From contig NC_134284.1 in NCBI RefSeq assembly GCF_949628215.1, positions 7,677,850 to 7,741,849 on the forward strand: a DNA stretch of 64,000 nt. The letters run 5' to 3'. A program made the position numbers and the translations under genes. The stretch comes from Phalacrocorax aristotelis (taxonomy: Eukaryota > Chordata > Aves > Suliformes > Phalacrocoracidae). The notes under the pieces were generated by a model. The model was not told where the DNA came from. It saw only the letters and a program-made list of their open reading frames with translations, and made no database searches. Shown here in pieces: positions 23,363 to 38,300 of this stretch. Each line of letters opens with the position of its first letter. Within the stretch, counting starts at the first letter, position 1.

Positions 23363-26300
23363 GTAAGTAAGGTTTTATTAAATAATTATAGAAATCTTTA
23401 ATCTGCATATAGAATACCAATTATAACTTGCTTTATTTGGGCTCAAAGAACAGGTGGATTTTCAGTAGTCAAATTTTGTTGGAACCACTTGTCTCAGGGA
23501 ATGAAAAAGAAATAACTTACAAACTTCTTTGGACTCGTTTGCTGTAATTGGAATATTTAAAAATAGTCTTTTCTGCAGATGTTTTAAGAAAGTAACCTTG
23601 GGAATTCAGCTGCCAAATCACACACAGCTGTGTTTGAGGTGTATCATTCAACACTTTCTTAGGCTGAAGTAGTACCTCTATTCTCGTCACTACTATGACT
23701 ATTCTTGATGTTAGAATACTGAAAATATGTATCTATTGAGAATTGAAGGCAATATATTAAACGTCTGTGGAAGTATGTCAGTGGGTTAGGAACTGCAAAA
23801 ATGGGGAAATCCACAAGGTTTTAGTTGACTCCAATGTCTTGAATTCTTGAATGTTTTGAGGCTAGCATATGTTTTAAAAGCACTGGTAGCATATGACTTG
23901 ATATGGTCACATGCTTTTCACAAAGGTTTCGTTGCATACTGACGTGGTAACAGTTAAGTGGCTTCATGGATTCTAATATGGTGATGTTTTTATGTACAAT
24001 ACTAAAAACAATTAGATTACATATTTCACATGCATCTGGACACTGTTGGTCATTTGATAATTACCTTTGGGTGTTTTGGGAAGAACACTTCAGTTGGGAC
24101 CACAATCTGCTGTGAATTTAACTTGGGTAATAGCCCTCTCCTGAGTCAGCAGGCAGGTGGAACTGGTGAAGTATTTTCTTTTTAGCAACTAGAAGGAACA
24201 AATAGTACCCCCTTCTGTACTTACTATGGAATTCAACATTAAGGAGAGGGTTATCTAATGTCCTTTATCCAGTAAACTACTTCAAGATACATGTTGTTAA
24301 AAGAGATGAAAGTTACTGCTCTACAGCTGATCCATAGTAATTCCAGTACATTCACTGTGATTATAAACATGATTCTGTATTTTAGTCTGTGTTCTCTGTG
24401 GACGGACAGATGACTGCCCTGAAAAGTATGGAGCAAAAAGGACTTATGTGGAATACAATCTCACTGTTCATTATTACTGTTTGGTAAGTATGTGGTATTG
24501 ATCTTGGAGCTTGTCTGTTTTAACTGAGGAAAAAAAAATGCAGCAAGTATTATATAGTAATAACCTGTCCAAACAGTTATTTTAGCAGTTTTGTAAAGCT
24601 TGAACTGTGAGCTTTAACTTGTCACCTTGAAGGTTTGTACTTGTCAGGTGCAGCATATGAAACAAATAAATCCCAGCAAGCTTTTATTCAAAGCTCAGTC
24701 CTGTTCATGATCCGTTTAAATGAATTAGTTAATTCTCCCAACCTATCATAGCAGTGAAGGTATATGTTAAGAGAAAGGGAACTGATTGCACCTCCATATA
24801 TGCTTCTATAAGAGAAGTGTAGTTTCAAAATTTGGAATGTAAAATTTCTACCCCTGTGGAAAAAGCAGAGAAAAGTTGTCTTTTTTTTTTTTTCTTTACC
24901 CCCTCTTGTTTCTCACTATTTCTTGTTTGGCTGTGAGCTATTCTCTGGAATTACACAGGACATTGTAACACTTCTGAAAAGTAGGATTTTTTCTGTTTAG
25001 TAATTACGTACCCTACCGATGATATACAGCTACACTATCACTGTTTAGTAAAAGCTTACAATTTGACATGACATTTTCCAAGATTAGTGTTCTTAAAGGT
25101 ATACTGTACCTTTCAAATGCTAAATTTTTGCGGGTCTTTGAAATAATGGCTACTTTTAAAAAAATTGGGTTTTTTGTTTGTTAAATAAGTTTTGAAATTT
25201 TTTTCCAAGTTTAAAAAAATTGTCTCAGGAATATTAGTAACAATTTTGGGGTTTTGTTCAGTTTTTTCTTTCTCACCCAGTTCTTTAGGGATTATGTTGA
25301 TTGCAGGTGCCTTAATAGGTTGGATACTGAATCCTTTGAGGACTAGGCAGAGTGGAGGTTTTCTGATGTTACATAAAGATAGATTTTTTTTCTTAAATAA
25401 ATTTTAAGCATCTGTGAGGAAATTTAGGTCTGTTCGTGAAAATTTTGCCTCATACATAGGCGATATGAAATGGTAGGGAAAAGTTCTTTTCTGATGGAGC
25501 AGAACAACTAGGAATGGGCATGCTTGCAACACTGAGCCTTGTAATGTATAAGATATTTTACAATGGTGAGCTTCCTGCAGTCATCTTTTAGGTTTTGGTC
25601 CCTGCTTCTTTTTAAAAACAAACAAAAAAACCCCCATGATTTTACTTAAGTATAGTGAATGTTATATCAGAAAAGAGCTCCTCTAGAAAGAGGCTAGTTA
25701 GTGGTACAGTTTAATTTTTCTTTGCCAAATGTCTCACAGTTGGAAAAAATATATTCTTAATTGGTTTTGGTATAAAATTTTACATTTATTTGAGTAAAAT
25801 ATTAATAAAGCTGTAGTTAGAAAATGGCAGTGTGTTGAAATTATAAAATGAGATTGTAAAGAATATAGGAGACATCAAGTTGTGAAACTATTTAGTTATT
25901 TGAAGTTTGTGATTTTAATGCCTTACTAAGGAACATTAAATTATCATCAGGCTTTTCTGACTTGCCTGGTTACTTGATTCTGTTTTTATTTAATTCTCCT
26001 CTAAAGTGAATTACTTTTCCTCTTAGGTTGCACTTCAGTACAAATACTTCCTACTGTGCTTCATTATCTCCACAGCACAATTGTCATTCACATTAACTAA
26101 ACTAATTCAATTTTACTTCCTCTGAAGCTTTATATGCTGAAAGTAATTGCTTAACAATTATCTGAATGGTCCATATAATTCAAAAAGGAAGGTAAAATAC
26201 ACCATTTTGGGCTCTACTGTATTACGTAAGACTTCAATGTTATGAAATACTTATTTTCATGTTGCTGGTTCCTATTGTGTCATATCAGACAAAAATATAA

Positions 26301-29300
26301 GGTGTTTTGGATCAGCTTTTTAATCATTAAAATGCACACAGACTTTGTTAGACTAAACTTCTTAATTGACAAACGCAGTGTAGGTAATTTTAAATCTTTT
26401 GGTAAATGTTTTAATGTGTTTTCATAGTTGATGTCAAGTGGCATTTGGCAGAGGGGGGAAGAAGATGAAGGTGTAGATGGATTCTTAATCATGGATATTA
26501 GAAAAGAAGTAAACAGAGCTGCAAAACTGGTAAGAATGAAGTCTCTGGTATTTACATAAAAAAACCCTGAACTTTTAAGTGCACTTAGTATCGCCTGTGG
26601 GGTTTGTTTTGTTATCTTTTTTTTTTTTCTTGAACGGGCAGTGCGCTGAATCCGTTCAAGAATCTGAGTTTTACATTTAAGTAACAAGTAACTTCCATGG
26701 GTTCATGGAAGCCAGAAGGGACAAAAAAAAAATATTAGCAAAGTTCTGCAGGTTTTAATTTTCTGGGTATGTTGCAGATAAATGAGTAAGAGCAAATTAC
26801 ATGTGCATAATACCTCATGACATAAAGTCAGCTTGAGGCTCAGCATAATATAATTTTATAGATGCAGCTATACTATAGGTACTGGTAAAATAACTTGTAT
26901 TTTGGCTTATGCGTCACAAGTCAACACGCATATAAAACAATACCTAATCAAAATCTGTGAAATAACTATATATTTTTACTCTTTTAAATAGAGCTAAAAC
27001 ACAATAGTCTTGTCATAGTTACTATCTGTTGGCTGATATTGTTTCTTACACGCTTTATAATTTTTCTATTGGTTTAATTCCTGTAATTTTACTTGGACTT
27101 TAGATGTTAATATTCTGTTATTTCTAAAACAAATTATTCCTAGAAATGTAATATCTGTAAGAAGAAGGGTGCTTCAATTGGATGTGTAGCTCCCAAATGC
27201 AAACGAAGTTACCATTTTCCTTGTGGGATACAAAAGGAATGTATTTTCCAGTTCATGGAAGACTTCAGGTAAGTTCTAGAGTTTTGTTGCTTTTTGATTT
27301 TTCAATTCATTATCCAGGAGGTGATTTGTTTTCTCATGGCTTTTCATTGGATGGGCTGTTAATTATAAATGATATCTGGGTTATCTAAGAAAAAATACCA
27401 GATCTGTGGAAAGCGTGAAGGTCAAGCAGTTACATTGCATACCTAGTACCTCTGAAATAAATTCTCAGCACTTTTGAAAATATGATTTAATACTTCTACA
27501 AGCAGTTATATTGTTTACAAAATTGAGCATTAAATCCTAAACTCTGAAATAAACTGCAAAATGGTTGGGTTGGTTTTCTGTTTGTCTGCCTCCTGTGCCT
27601 ATCTCTCTCAGCAGTCAAAACACACTGTATGCCATTCCGTCTTGTTTCAAATCACAAGACTTGTAGATCTGCTTATTAGACATGGACTGCAGGAGAAATG
27701 GGTTTAATATCAAATGTCTAAAAAACATTTTATTTTTCTTTTACCACCTCATGTCCAGAATCTTGGCTGTAGTCAAAATACTTTTGAGTGCATTTGATAA
27801 CAGCTTTATTTACCTGCTGTAAGCTGAGCTTGTAGGGTGGATGGAATGAAGTAGGGCAGGCACTTTAACTTCTTAAATAAATGATTCATATCAAGTCAAG
27901 CACGTGTGAAAATAATGCTTCTTCAGAAAGGTTTCCTCTAGAGCTGCATTTCTTGGCTGTCGTATTTCTTTGAATATGTGCTAACTTATAAAATTCATCA
28001 TGCTACCTAGACTCTACAGAATCAATATGCAAGCTCAAAATTGCTCCTTTAACATCATGGTAACATTGAAATACAGGAAGAACTTGAAGTTCTGAAGACA
28101 GGAAACACATTATTTGGACCAAAAGAAGCTTTGAGAGGAAGGGGGTATATGATCTCTGTAATTTACAGGCCATTGGTTGGCAACATGCTTCTTCCTTACA
28201 GTTGTCCTATTGACTTGCTCTGTTAGATATATAATTTGTTGGCATATGTTGTGGTTTAACCCTGATAGGCAGCAGAGCACCCCCCAGCCACTTGCTCACT
28301 ACTCACAGTGGGACAGGGAGAGAATCGGAGGGGTAAAAATAAGAAAACTCGTGGCCTGAGATAAAGAAAGTTTAATAGGTAAACCAAAAGCTGCTCACAC
28401 AAGCAAAGCAAAATAAGGAATTCACTTACTATTTCCCATGGGCAGGCAGGTGTTCAGCCATCTCCAGGAAAGCAGGGCTCCATCAGGTGTGATGGTTACT
28501 GGGGAAGACAAGCACCATCACTCCAAACATCTCCCCTGCCTCCTTCTTCCCCCAGCTCTATATGCTAAGCATAATGTCATATGGTGTGGGATATCCCTTG
28601 GGTCAGTTGGGGTCAGCTGTCCCAGCTGTGTCCCCTCCCAGCTTCTTGTGCCCGCCCAGGCTCCTCGCTGGTGGGGTGGGGTGAGAGGCAGAAAAGCCCT
28701 TGACTCTGTGTGAGCACTGCTCAGCAGTAATGGAAACATCCCTGCGTTATCAACACTGCTTCCAGCACAAATCAAAAACTTAGACCTGTAGTAGCTACTG
28801 TGAAGAAAATTAACTATCCCAGCCAGATAGACACAAACCAGTATGTGTCTGCCTTTTTAGCTTGTTGCACAGCATTTATTCATGAAAAACAGATATAATA
28901 GGGATTTCATACTGGCATCTTCAAATTTTATAGGGAAGGTTCTTAAAATGTTGTTTTGATAAGGGAACCTTAAATTATTACTTTTAGATCTTACTGTTGG
29001 GAACATAAACCAGTCCAAAAGTTTCCGGATAAAGAATCTAGAGGAACTTCACAGTGTACAATATGCCTGGATTTGGTTGAACAGCTTCCAATGTACACTG
29101 TATTGAAGAGTCCTTGCTGTAAAAACGCTTGGTTTCATCGAGAATGCTTGCAGGTAACACAGGTTCTTCTCTTTGTGTCCATGGAGATCACATTTCTGTT
29201 GCGTATAAAAATAATGGGGCAGTTGCGTAAAATTGTGTAACGTTGCTTAGGGTTAATGTAGCCAGTAGGTATGGAAATATACTAGGTTTGAAGGACAATG

Positions 29301-32300
29301 CTAAAATTTTGTTTTGTAGGCTAGTGTCTTACATGAAGGATTTTTTTTTATGCTGTTAATTCCCTGCCCCTCCCCCCCACCCCTGCCATGTTTCTGCATG
29401 TGTGATACACTTCATGCCTTTACTTATTTTTAGGAACTGAAGTCCAGCCTAGGTAGTTGCCATCTTGCAAGTCATTTTGTGTGGAATCTAAACGCTAAGA
29501 ATGTCATCTATCCATCATTAGTTCTCTTTGCCTAGGTCCAGAGCTGGAAAAAGTAATAAGGCTCTTTTTGTAAACTCATTATAGAATTGGAGAGGTTGAC
29601 TGAAAAGGACTGTGTTTTTGTTTATGAACCTGATTCTAGTATGTCAGCTCTTGTCCTTTAAAGGAAGAGAAAATGCTCTCCATTTGCTTCAGTGTCCAGG
29701 GACATCATGACTGGTATCAGCTTTAACATCCATGTCAGAACAGTATCCACGAATGTAATGGTTATAGATATTAAGGCATTATTCATTGGCATTCTAAGGA
29801 TTCAATAATTAGTTTGGTTTTTTGTTGTTTTTTTTTCTTGACACAGTATCAAGCTTTGAGTGCTGGGATATTTTTCTTTAGGTGCACAGTATGTAATAAC
29901 AAGGACAACTTTCAGAAAGAAATGCTGAGAATGGGCATACACATTCCAGAAAAGTAAGTAATTTTGTAAATAATTGTGCTTCTGTTAAAACTTTGATAGT
30001 ATGTTAAAACCATTATTTATTTATTCTATAGAACTACCTCTATTAATATGTGAAACCTCAGTTCTACCTTCAGTTGTAGAATTGTTTGGTTTGGTAAGGA
30101 GTAGCCTGTTTCTTTTAGTTATGCATAAAAATCGTCAAAGGCCAAATTAGTAATCTCAAACATAAAACAGGAAGCTCTGAAAAGTAATTTTTAATGCCGT
30201 GATTCAACCAAGGACCTGTCAAAACACTTCTTAAATACAATAATTTTGCATTAATGTAGAGGTTGCTGAGAAGTGTATTTTCTGTGCCCAGGTTTTTAAA
30301 TGATCTGAATTTCTGTCCATACAGTATTATAATTGACTGAATACTCAGCTATACAGCTTCCATCTTCTCCCAAGGGATTGCTAAGGATATGTTTAGTGTA
30401 ACAGCTGCTTCTAAAATTCCAGGCTGTTTTTTATCAGTTTCCACCATTTGATGGGCGTCAAAGTAAGACAGAAAGTGATCAGAATGATGATTCTTTGTTA
30501 AAACTATTATTCTTTAGTAACTATTAGTCTCTTCAGAGACTACCATTAATTTCCTCCAGAGACAGAAGCTCAAGATTTTGGAGAGGAAGAAGAGTCAAAA
30601 TACTTGATGAACTTTGCCATACTGGCCTGGAGAATTCTGACTTACTCATCATGAGACCATTTTCAGTGGTAACTTGAGTAGACTGCCAAAACAAATACCC
30701 ATGTCTGCTGTGAGAGGGAAAGTGGAATCATGAAACAGAGCAAGCATGCACTGAGGCCATGTAAAGAAGAATAAATGCTTTAATCAAAGTAACTATACAC
30801 AAGAAAAAGTCTGTATATTATTTTTTCTTCCTAGACTTTTTTCTTCCCACTCTCCATTGTCTAGCTGTTGTCTAGAACATTACATAATTGAAATATCTTC
30901 ATGTGGTTATGACATACATCTTTTCCAAAAACCAAGTAACCCATTTAAACAATCAGAAATTGAGTTGCAATAACAGACTACCTGCCTTCTTTATAGGGAT
31001 GCATCCTGGGAACTTGAAGAGAATGCATATCAAGACCTATTGCAATGTTATCAACACTGTGACATTAAAAGATGTCTCTGCAAGGAAGGAAGAGACTATA
31101 ATGAACCTGATAGGTATGATACTTTTGCAGGAAAGCATAACCTAGGATGGAATAGTTCTTTGGTTTTGGGATTTTTTTAAAATGTGTTAATACTTTTTAG
31201 CATCAGGTTTTAATGTCAAGCCAAGACACCATGCCCCAAAAAAATGTTTGGTTTACTCCCCATAACAAAAATATTTCAATACTAATTTTTTCTACTTTAA
31301 TCAGGTTATAAAAGCCAAGAAAACCATACCAATTATCAGTTACCTTGTCCTTGTTCTCATTTGATACAGAGCGGAAGTAGAATTTGCACATCCACGTAAC
31401 ATGTAGAATAGCGTGTGCCTAAACTAATGTTGTGTGTCTTTTACTAAATTGTTGAATTAAGCTTTGAGTGATTGCTAGAATGCTTAATACCTTTACAAGA
31501 AATTCATTAAAGTATTAGACTTACCTGAAAATCAGTCTAGCTGTGAGCTGTCCCTCTGCATGCAAATGGCAGCTAGAATATTGCTGATAGCTTAATGAGA
31601 CGCTTGAGTGATCATGTAAAATGCTTTATTCTGCTCTACTACTTGTTTAGTTTTTGATTAACAAGTTCATTTTCTGCATTCTTTCTTGTTTTGTCTGTGT
31701 GCTTCTGAAACTTATATCTTCTATTGGTGTAAATATACTAAAAGCTGTCAGAGCCTCTACCTTGAGGTTACTCCCTGTAGACATTAACTTTGCTTTGCAC
31801 AGATTTGACCAAACATTGCTTGGTTCATGGTATATGTGTACCCCGGGATTTACTTTGCCTTTAAGAGTTGTACCTTAATTTTTGAACTAATATCAGTCAT
31901 GTTGTTCCCTTGTAAGTTTAAGCAAAATTGAAGAAATCTAGACAAAGACCTAACAGATACTTAAACACTGTCAATAATGAAAAGTCTTATTCAGAATGTG
32001 TAAGAATAATCAGATATGCTCCTTAAAAAAATTTACCATTTGGAAAAGCTGAATGGTGGGTTCTCCTAAAATACAGAGGATGTTGCTGGCTAGCAACATG
32101 GGGAGAAAATATTGGCTGCAAGCTACTGACAGGAGGGGAGCACACTAACTCACAGCTTCATTCAATACATAGTGCTGGAACATGGGTAGCTTTTTTTCTT
32201 GTTGCAGCCAGGAATTGTGAGTACATCTTCTCTGAAGAAAGTTCCCCTTGATTATATACAGCCATACCACATTGATAAAAATTATGCTTTGTTAGTTTAG

Positions 32301-35300
32301 TGTCTGGATTGCACTTTCTGTTGAATAATCTTTGTTTTAACTAGCCTCGTTCTTCTGTCTAATTCTAAATACATAAGTTTTTTATTTTAGTAAATGGGAA
32401 ATAAAGCGTTGTCAGTGTTGTGGCTCCCGTGGAACTCATTTGGCCTGTTCATCTATGAAATCATGGGAGCAAAACTGGGAGTGCGTGGAATGCAGAAGTA
32501 TCTTTGCAAAATCAGGTAAAGTTATGAATGTGACAGTGACTTCTTAAAATGAAAAAAAATTTAATACTATGTATTTTACAGCTAGCAAATTCACTAAATT
32601 AATATAATCTAATCATACAGAGAACTATAGGAAACGGAAGACGCATTCTTTGGCTACCTCTGAAAAGACAGATGGGACAACATGTTTGCTGGAAGAGCCA
32701 TCTCCAAAGTGCCCTCGGCAGTCACCTGGATCTCCACGCACTTTTCTTCTCCAGTGCGTAATCTTCTGTTTTCAGGCAGAAACTGATTATAACATAAAAT
32801 AGTACTTAAACATGGGGAGAATAATCTCCTCATGGCTTATTCTGCCTGAGAAACTTCTTACACTAAATTGAAGATTTAATAAATTTGGAGTGAAGTTCAG
32901 TACTAAAAGTTGGGGGAAATGATATTGCTACTTTCAAATAAGAAGTATTTATGCATTCTTCATTTGTATCTCTGAAAATACTGTTTCGGCTTATACATCA
33001 CCAAAGATAATGTGCCAGAACAATTTGTCACCCTGTTCACACCTAGAACTTCCAGTATCCAACAGAGTGACAATGCCCTTATCTCCTCTGATGTCAAACA
33101 GGAACTGGTCCCTGAGGAGAAAGTATTTGCTTCTGTTTTTCTGACGTTGAAGAGTAATCTGGCATGTGGCTTTATGCTGTATTTCCTCCAGAACATGGTG
33201 TGTGCATGTAGACATATATATATAGTGGCTATATATATTTCTCTGTGTGTATATAGTCACTGGAAGAATGGCATAAGTACACTGAAGAGCTGAAGTCATA
33301 ATTTGATAAAGGATTCTGCTGTTTCTAAATGCTAGAGTGGGGTGAGGAGGAAAGAATGATGCTGAGAATTTTTAGTTTAGATAGTATGGGGACCAAAACT
33401 CAAACACCTATTTGTCCTTACCAGAGCATGGCTAGCCATTATATAGAAAAGGGGACCTAAGAATCTTAATTACTTTCTACAAATTAGACATGTCCTGAAT
33501 TTTCAATGTTTTTGCATTTGCACCATAAGAATAGCTCATGATTATGCTGAAATCAGTGGTAAAATAACATGTTTTAATGTAGGCTATTCAGTTTAAGGAT
33601 ACAAAATTCTTTGTCTTGTTGTACTTCATGAATTCTACCTGTAATATGTGGTAAAAATTTTGATGAGGGAATTACTTCTAGTAGGTAGGGTATTTGAAAT
33701 AATTTTGGCTGCAAGTTAGAAGACAAAGAAGGGGTCTTAGACTAGTGTCTTATTTTAAATAACTGCAACATTTCTCGTGCTCAAATGTATTTTTAATTAT
33801 AGTGACAAAGATTAAATATTAGTGATTAGTTGACAGTGTATTTTGGTTGCAAAACATCTGTAACAAACAGTAAGCTCTTAAATTTCTCACTTGTTTCACA
33901 TTGTTCAAATGCAGAATGATGGTGTGAGAATTGTTTGGCACTATGTTGGTGTAATTGGATTAGGAAAATAACTATTCATTTTATGCCAAAGTATTTATTT
34001 CTACTCGCTTTTTCTAGTTCTTAGAGGTACTTTAAAATTTGCCACTACAGAGTTAAAATTTGAAGCATCTACACCAAATATTTTACTGATATAATTTAGG
34101 CAATACCTAAATGTACCAAAGTGTTTAAAGAGGTGTTTTTCTTAATAGATTTTGGGATGTTTCCTGTGAACTGTTGCTAATTCTGAATCATAGATTTCAT
34201 CTGAAAATACGTGCAATATTCTTGTAGGCATTTAAGAAAGCAAAGAATTGAAGTTTCTAATATACTGAAGGAGTTAAAGCTACAAGTTAATACAAAAAGT
34301 ACAAGGCTTAACATCAATGCAGAAAATATCTGGAATAGTGCTTTAAAAGGATTTAGACAGCGCCACTTCAGTCCTACAAACACCATTGAAATAAAGTTCA
34401 CCAACTGCAAAAATAGATCAAAGACAGATACTTCTGCTGCATCAAAACACCATTTCTTCCAATTATTAATGCTTCAGCTTCAGAATTCATCATTGTTTGA
34501 GGGCTCTTCTGCAAAGAACTTGTCCCTTGATTTTCAAGGTAATTAAATGCTTTGTTCAAAAATACATTAAGAACTATTTAACTTGAAAGGTTTTTAAATC
34601 TTCAGCCAGTATGATTGTCAGTTCACAGTTATAGTCCTGATGGATAGAAATTGTTTTTTGAATTTTTTTTGCTTTCCAATTCTAAAGGGGGGTGGGGTGT
34701 GGATTTGTAATTACAAAAAAACACATTGGTTTAGTTGGAAAAGTTGATGACAACCAAGGAAAAAAATACAACATATAATTAGACTTGGAACTTTTTAATT
34801 AGTATATTCGTTCTCTACAAGTTAATTTCTTTCTTCCTGACTCACTTGTTCTGTTACTTATTTTCCTTTACTCAGATTTCTAGAATATTATCTCTGATAG
34901 CATGTTCCCTGAAGACCAAAAGTTAGCTTCTTTGAGGTCTTAAGCTTCAGAATTAAATATGCATTGGGTACAAAGTGGAAGAGGAAGTAGCATCTCCTCC
35001 CAAACCTTGATAGTGGCTGAAGAGCTGGAGTAAAAGAATATGGTACTCCTATGTAAAAAGTACTGGTCTTACTGTTTCAACCAGCAGGGGATGGCAGATC
35101 TCATTTGTTGTATATCCTAAAGTAAGAAGGAATTGCATTATGAGATTTTTTTTAATTAGAAATTGAGGATCACAAATTATTTTTATGCATATATAGTAAA
35201 TATTTTGTTTTATTTGCAGCCATAAGAGAGAATCTTTATTTTGAAGCTGGTAAAATGATTGCAGTTTCTCTAGTTCACGGTGGCCCATCTCCTGGTTTCT

Positions 35301-38300
35301 TTTCCAAAACACTGTTCAATTGTCTTGTCTATGGTCCAGAGAATGTGAAGCCAGCTTTGGAAGATGTTGCTGATGTTGATGTAGCACAAACAATAAAAAT
35401 GGTAAATAAAACTAAACTTATCAGCAAATTCTTGTTCAAGATTATATTTGGAGATAAAGAGGGGTTTATTTAATATAACTTTAGTTCAAATTAAAAAATT
35501 TATTTTTAAATATATACATACACCCATGTAATACCTGACTTTTATCTTCTGATACAGATAAAACATGCAAATAATCTGTCGAGCCTACAGTCTACAATAC
35601 ACGATTGTTACGAGCTCCTTGCTGCTGCTGGATGTTTAAGACCTATAACGGCTTTGTGTGATAAGAATATGCTGGTGAATGACATATTGATCCATCATGT
35701 AATCAAGAGAATTATTTCACCCTTAGAAAGGTTTGTTTAGTTTGAGTTTTCAAACTTCCTTGATTTTTTTGTCACTGAAATACTAAATATGTTGCTGAAA
35801 CTAATTTTCACATGTTGTTACTTATTCTCCACTTAAAGCAATGAAATGTCCTGTAATTTTCATTGGATTAAGTAGCAACTGTTAACTAGTTAAACTGAAA
35901 GACTGAAATTATTTCTCTGCGTATCCACTGCATTCCACTTCTCCTTGGTCACGTTCCTTTTTCAATGTTATGAAGATGGCAGATTCACAGTTGTAGACTA
36001 CAGCATGACAAAGAACTTTGCACTACAAAATTTCTCTAGCTTATGTTCATTTTTAATTCAGAATTACTTGAATTTAGACTCTTTACATTTTAGAAGTGTT
36101 AAATGGGATTACAATTTAAATGAGTTTTCTAGAGTTCTAATTGGGGAGTTTGTGTGTGCCATTAGGAGTGTGATGATGTGCACAGTGTAAATTGGCCTAC
36201 TTAGAATGTAAGCATTGCATTGGTGTTTCCATGAGGTAGCGACGACTTCAAATAGCTGGGAAAGTTGCAGCCATTGACTTTTGTGATTGGTCTCTGACCT
36301 TACTTCAATTTGCATTCTTCATCTGCTCAGTAAAAAGGCATTGGATGCTAATTTTTCCAACAAGTATAGTTGGATTTATACTCAACACATTTATGGTGTT
36401 ATCTTTGACAAACTTGAATCAACTGAATGTCCAAGAGCTATGCAAAACTAATTTTGAATGTGAGGGTTTTTTTAACAAAGTTGAGAGTAATTAGTCTTTC
36501 AGTCAAGGCCCTCTGTGACATATTTGACCAATCCATATCGTATTTTAAAACTAGTAATTTAAAAAGTGAAAGGTAGTAAGTAGCCTGTTTGTTTATGGGA
36601 AAATGTGGGTTTGTGCATTTTTGGAGATGGGCTTAAAATGTGCAAAAGTAAGTAGAGCAAGAATTTGCTTGTCAGTATCAAGGACAGAGTAAGTTAAGAG
36701 TTAGTCACTTTAGCTGTTAATGTTACACGCCGTTGTCTACACTTTCAACATGTTTATTCTGAGTTTTACTCATTCAGCCTATCTACCTAAGAGAAGATGA
36801 TTAAAAAAAGTAAAATTTTAATTCTGATTTAACATGGTAGTTAAATTGTAAAGCCAGTTGATTGAAATGTTGTTATCCAGTACACAGTAACTAATGAAAT
36901 TTTTTCAACCTGTAGAGCTGGTTTGGTTTGTTTTAGTTTTTTTAACTAATTTTTTTTTAGTTAATCACAGAATCAGATGGGTGTGTAGGTTGGAAGGGAC
37001 TTCTGGAAGTCATCTTGTCCACCACCCCCTGCTCAAGCCAGGCCACCTAAACCAGCTGCCCAGGACCATGTCCGGGCAGCTTTTGAATATCTCCAAGGAG
37101 GGATACCATAACATCTCTGGGCAACTTCTACCAGTGCTTGGTCACCCTCACAGTAAAAAAGTTTCCTGATGTTCAGACACAACCTCCTATGCTTCAGTTT
37201 GTGTCCAATGCCTCTGGTCCTGTCACTGGACACTGCTGAAAAGAGCCTAGCTCTGACTTCTTTGCACACTCGCTTCAGATACTTCTATACATTGAGTTTC
37301 TACCTGAGCCTTCTCTTCTCCAGGCTGAACATTCCCAGCTCTCTCAGCCTTCCCTCGTAGGGTTATGCTCCAGTTCCTTAACCATCATAGTGGCCCTCTG
37401 CTGGGCTCTCTCCAGTACGTCCGTATCTCTTATCCTTGAGAGCCCAGAACTGGACACAGCACTCTGCAAGCGTGGCTCCTTTGATCTGCTGGCACTATGA
37501 TTCCTGAATGCAGCCCAGGATGCTGTTATCTGCATTTGCCACAGGGAGAAATAATGGCATGTGAATACATGCAGACAGCAGAAGCTAAGTAAAGGCTATC
37601 TTTCAAGACACCTCATTTTGCCTAGGGAAAAGGAATTTTAAGTGTGTTTTCTAAAGGGAAATTTGTAAGAAAGAAATTCATTATGTTCTTACATAAAAGT
37701 TAAAGGTAAACTAAGCACATACAGTCAAGTATGCAGTACCAGGAAATAAAGTTAATTTCTACATATCGCTAGTATTTCTTTCATCTGCCTAAAAAGTTCC
37801 ACAGAAACACTTAGATTGTTAAAATGAGAAGTAAACACATTTTTCCAAGACTTAAAATAAAATGGGACTACTATGTACACCTTATTGATAAGACTTGGAG
37901 ACTGCAGATGGGGAAACTTTATTATGTCCAGTCGTACAGCCTTATGCAGAGTTTAATTAGTTACCTACTGGCTTTCTGATGCATGCTTGCTCTCTTTGTT
38001 TTCTCCCCTCTTAGTTTTAGGCAAGGTTTGAAAACTCTTGGTGTGCTAGAGAAAATGCAAATGCATCCGGATGCATTCTCTAGTATATTGTGCCACAAAC
38101 CTGAAAGACTTTCAGCAGAAACTCTCTGTGATCTCTTTACAATCCATTCTTCATCAGAAGTAAATAAAGTTGAAAGTGTTGATTTTTGGATGGGTTATTT
38201 GCAAGATGTGGAACGTAAGTAAATTTTTTTTCTTTTTCCCCTTCCCTGTTCAGAGTATTTAGCTGCTGATATACATAGAGGATTTGGTTTTTAGAGTTCA

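Noticed and set aside
25192-25407. 71-codon frame with a hydrophobic segment in G2E3 intron 3
   Set aside because: It lies in a T-rich stretch that automatically encodes Phe/Leu/Ile. There is no homology or separate promoter.
28438-28775. Open frames of 85-91 codons in intron 5
   Set aside because: They lie within the LTR and do not correspond to retroviral genes.
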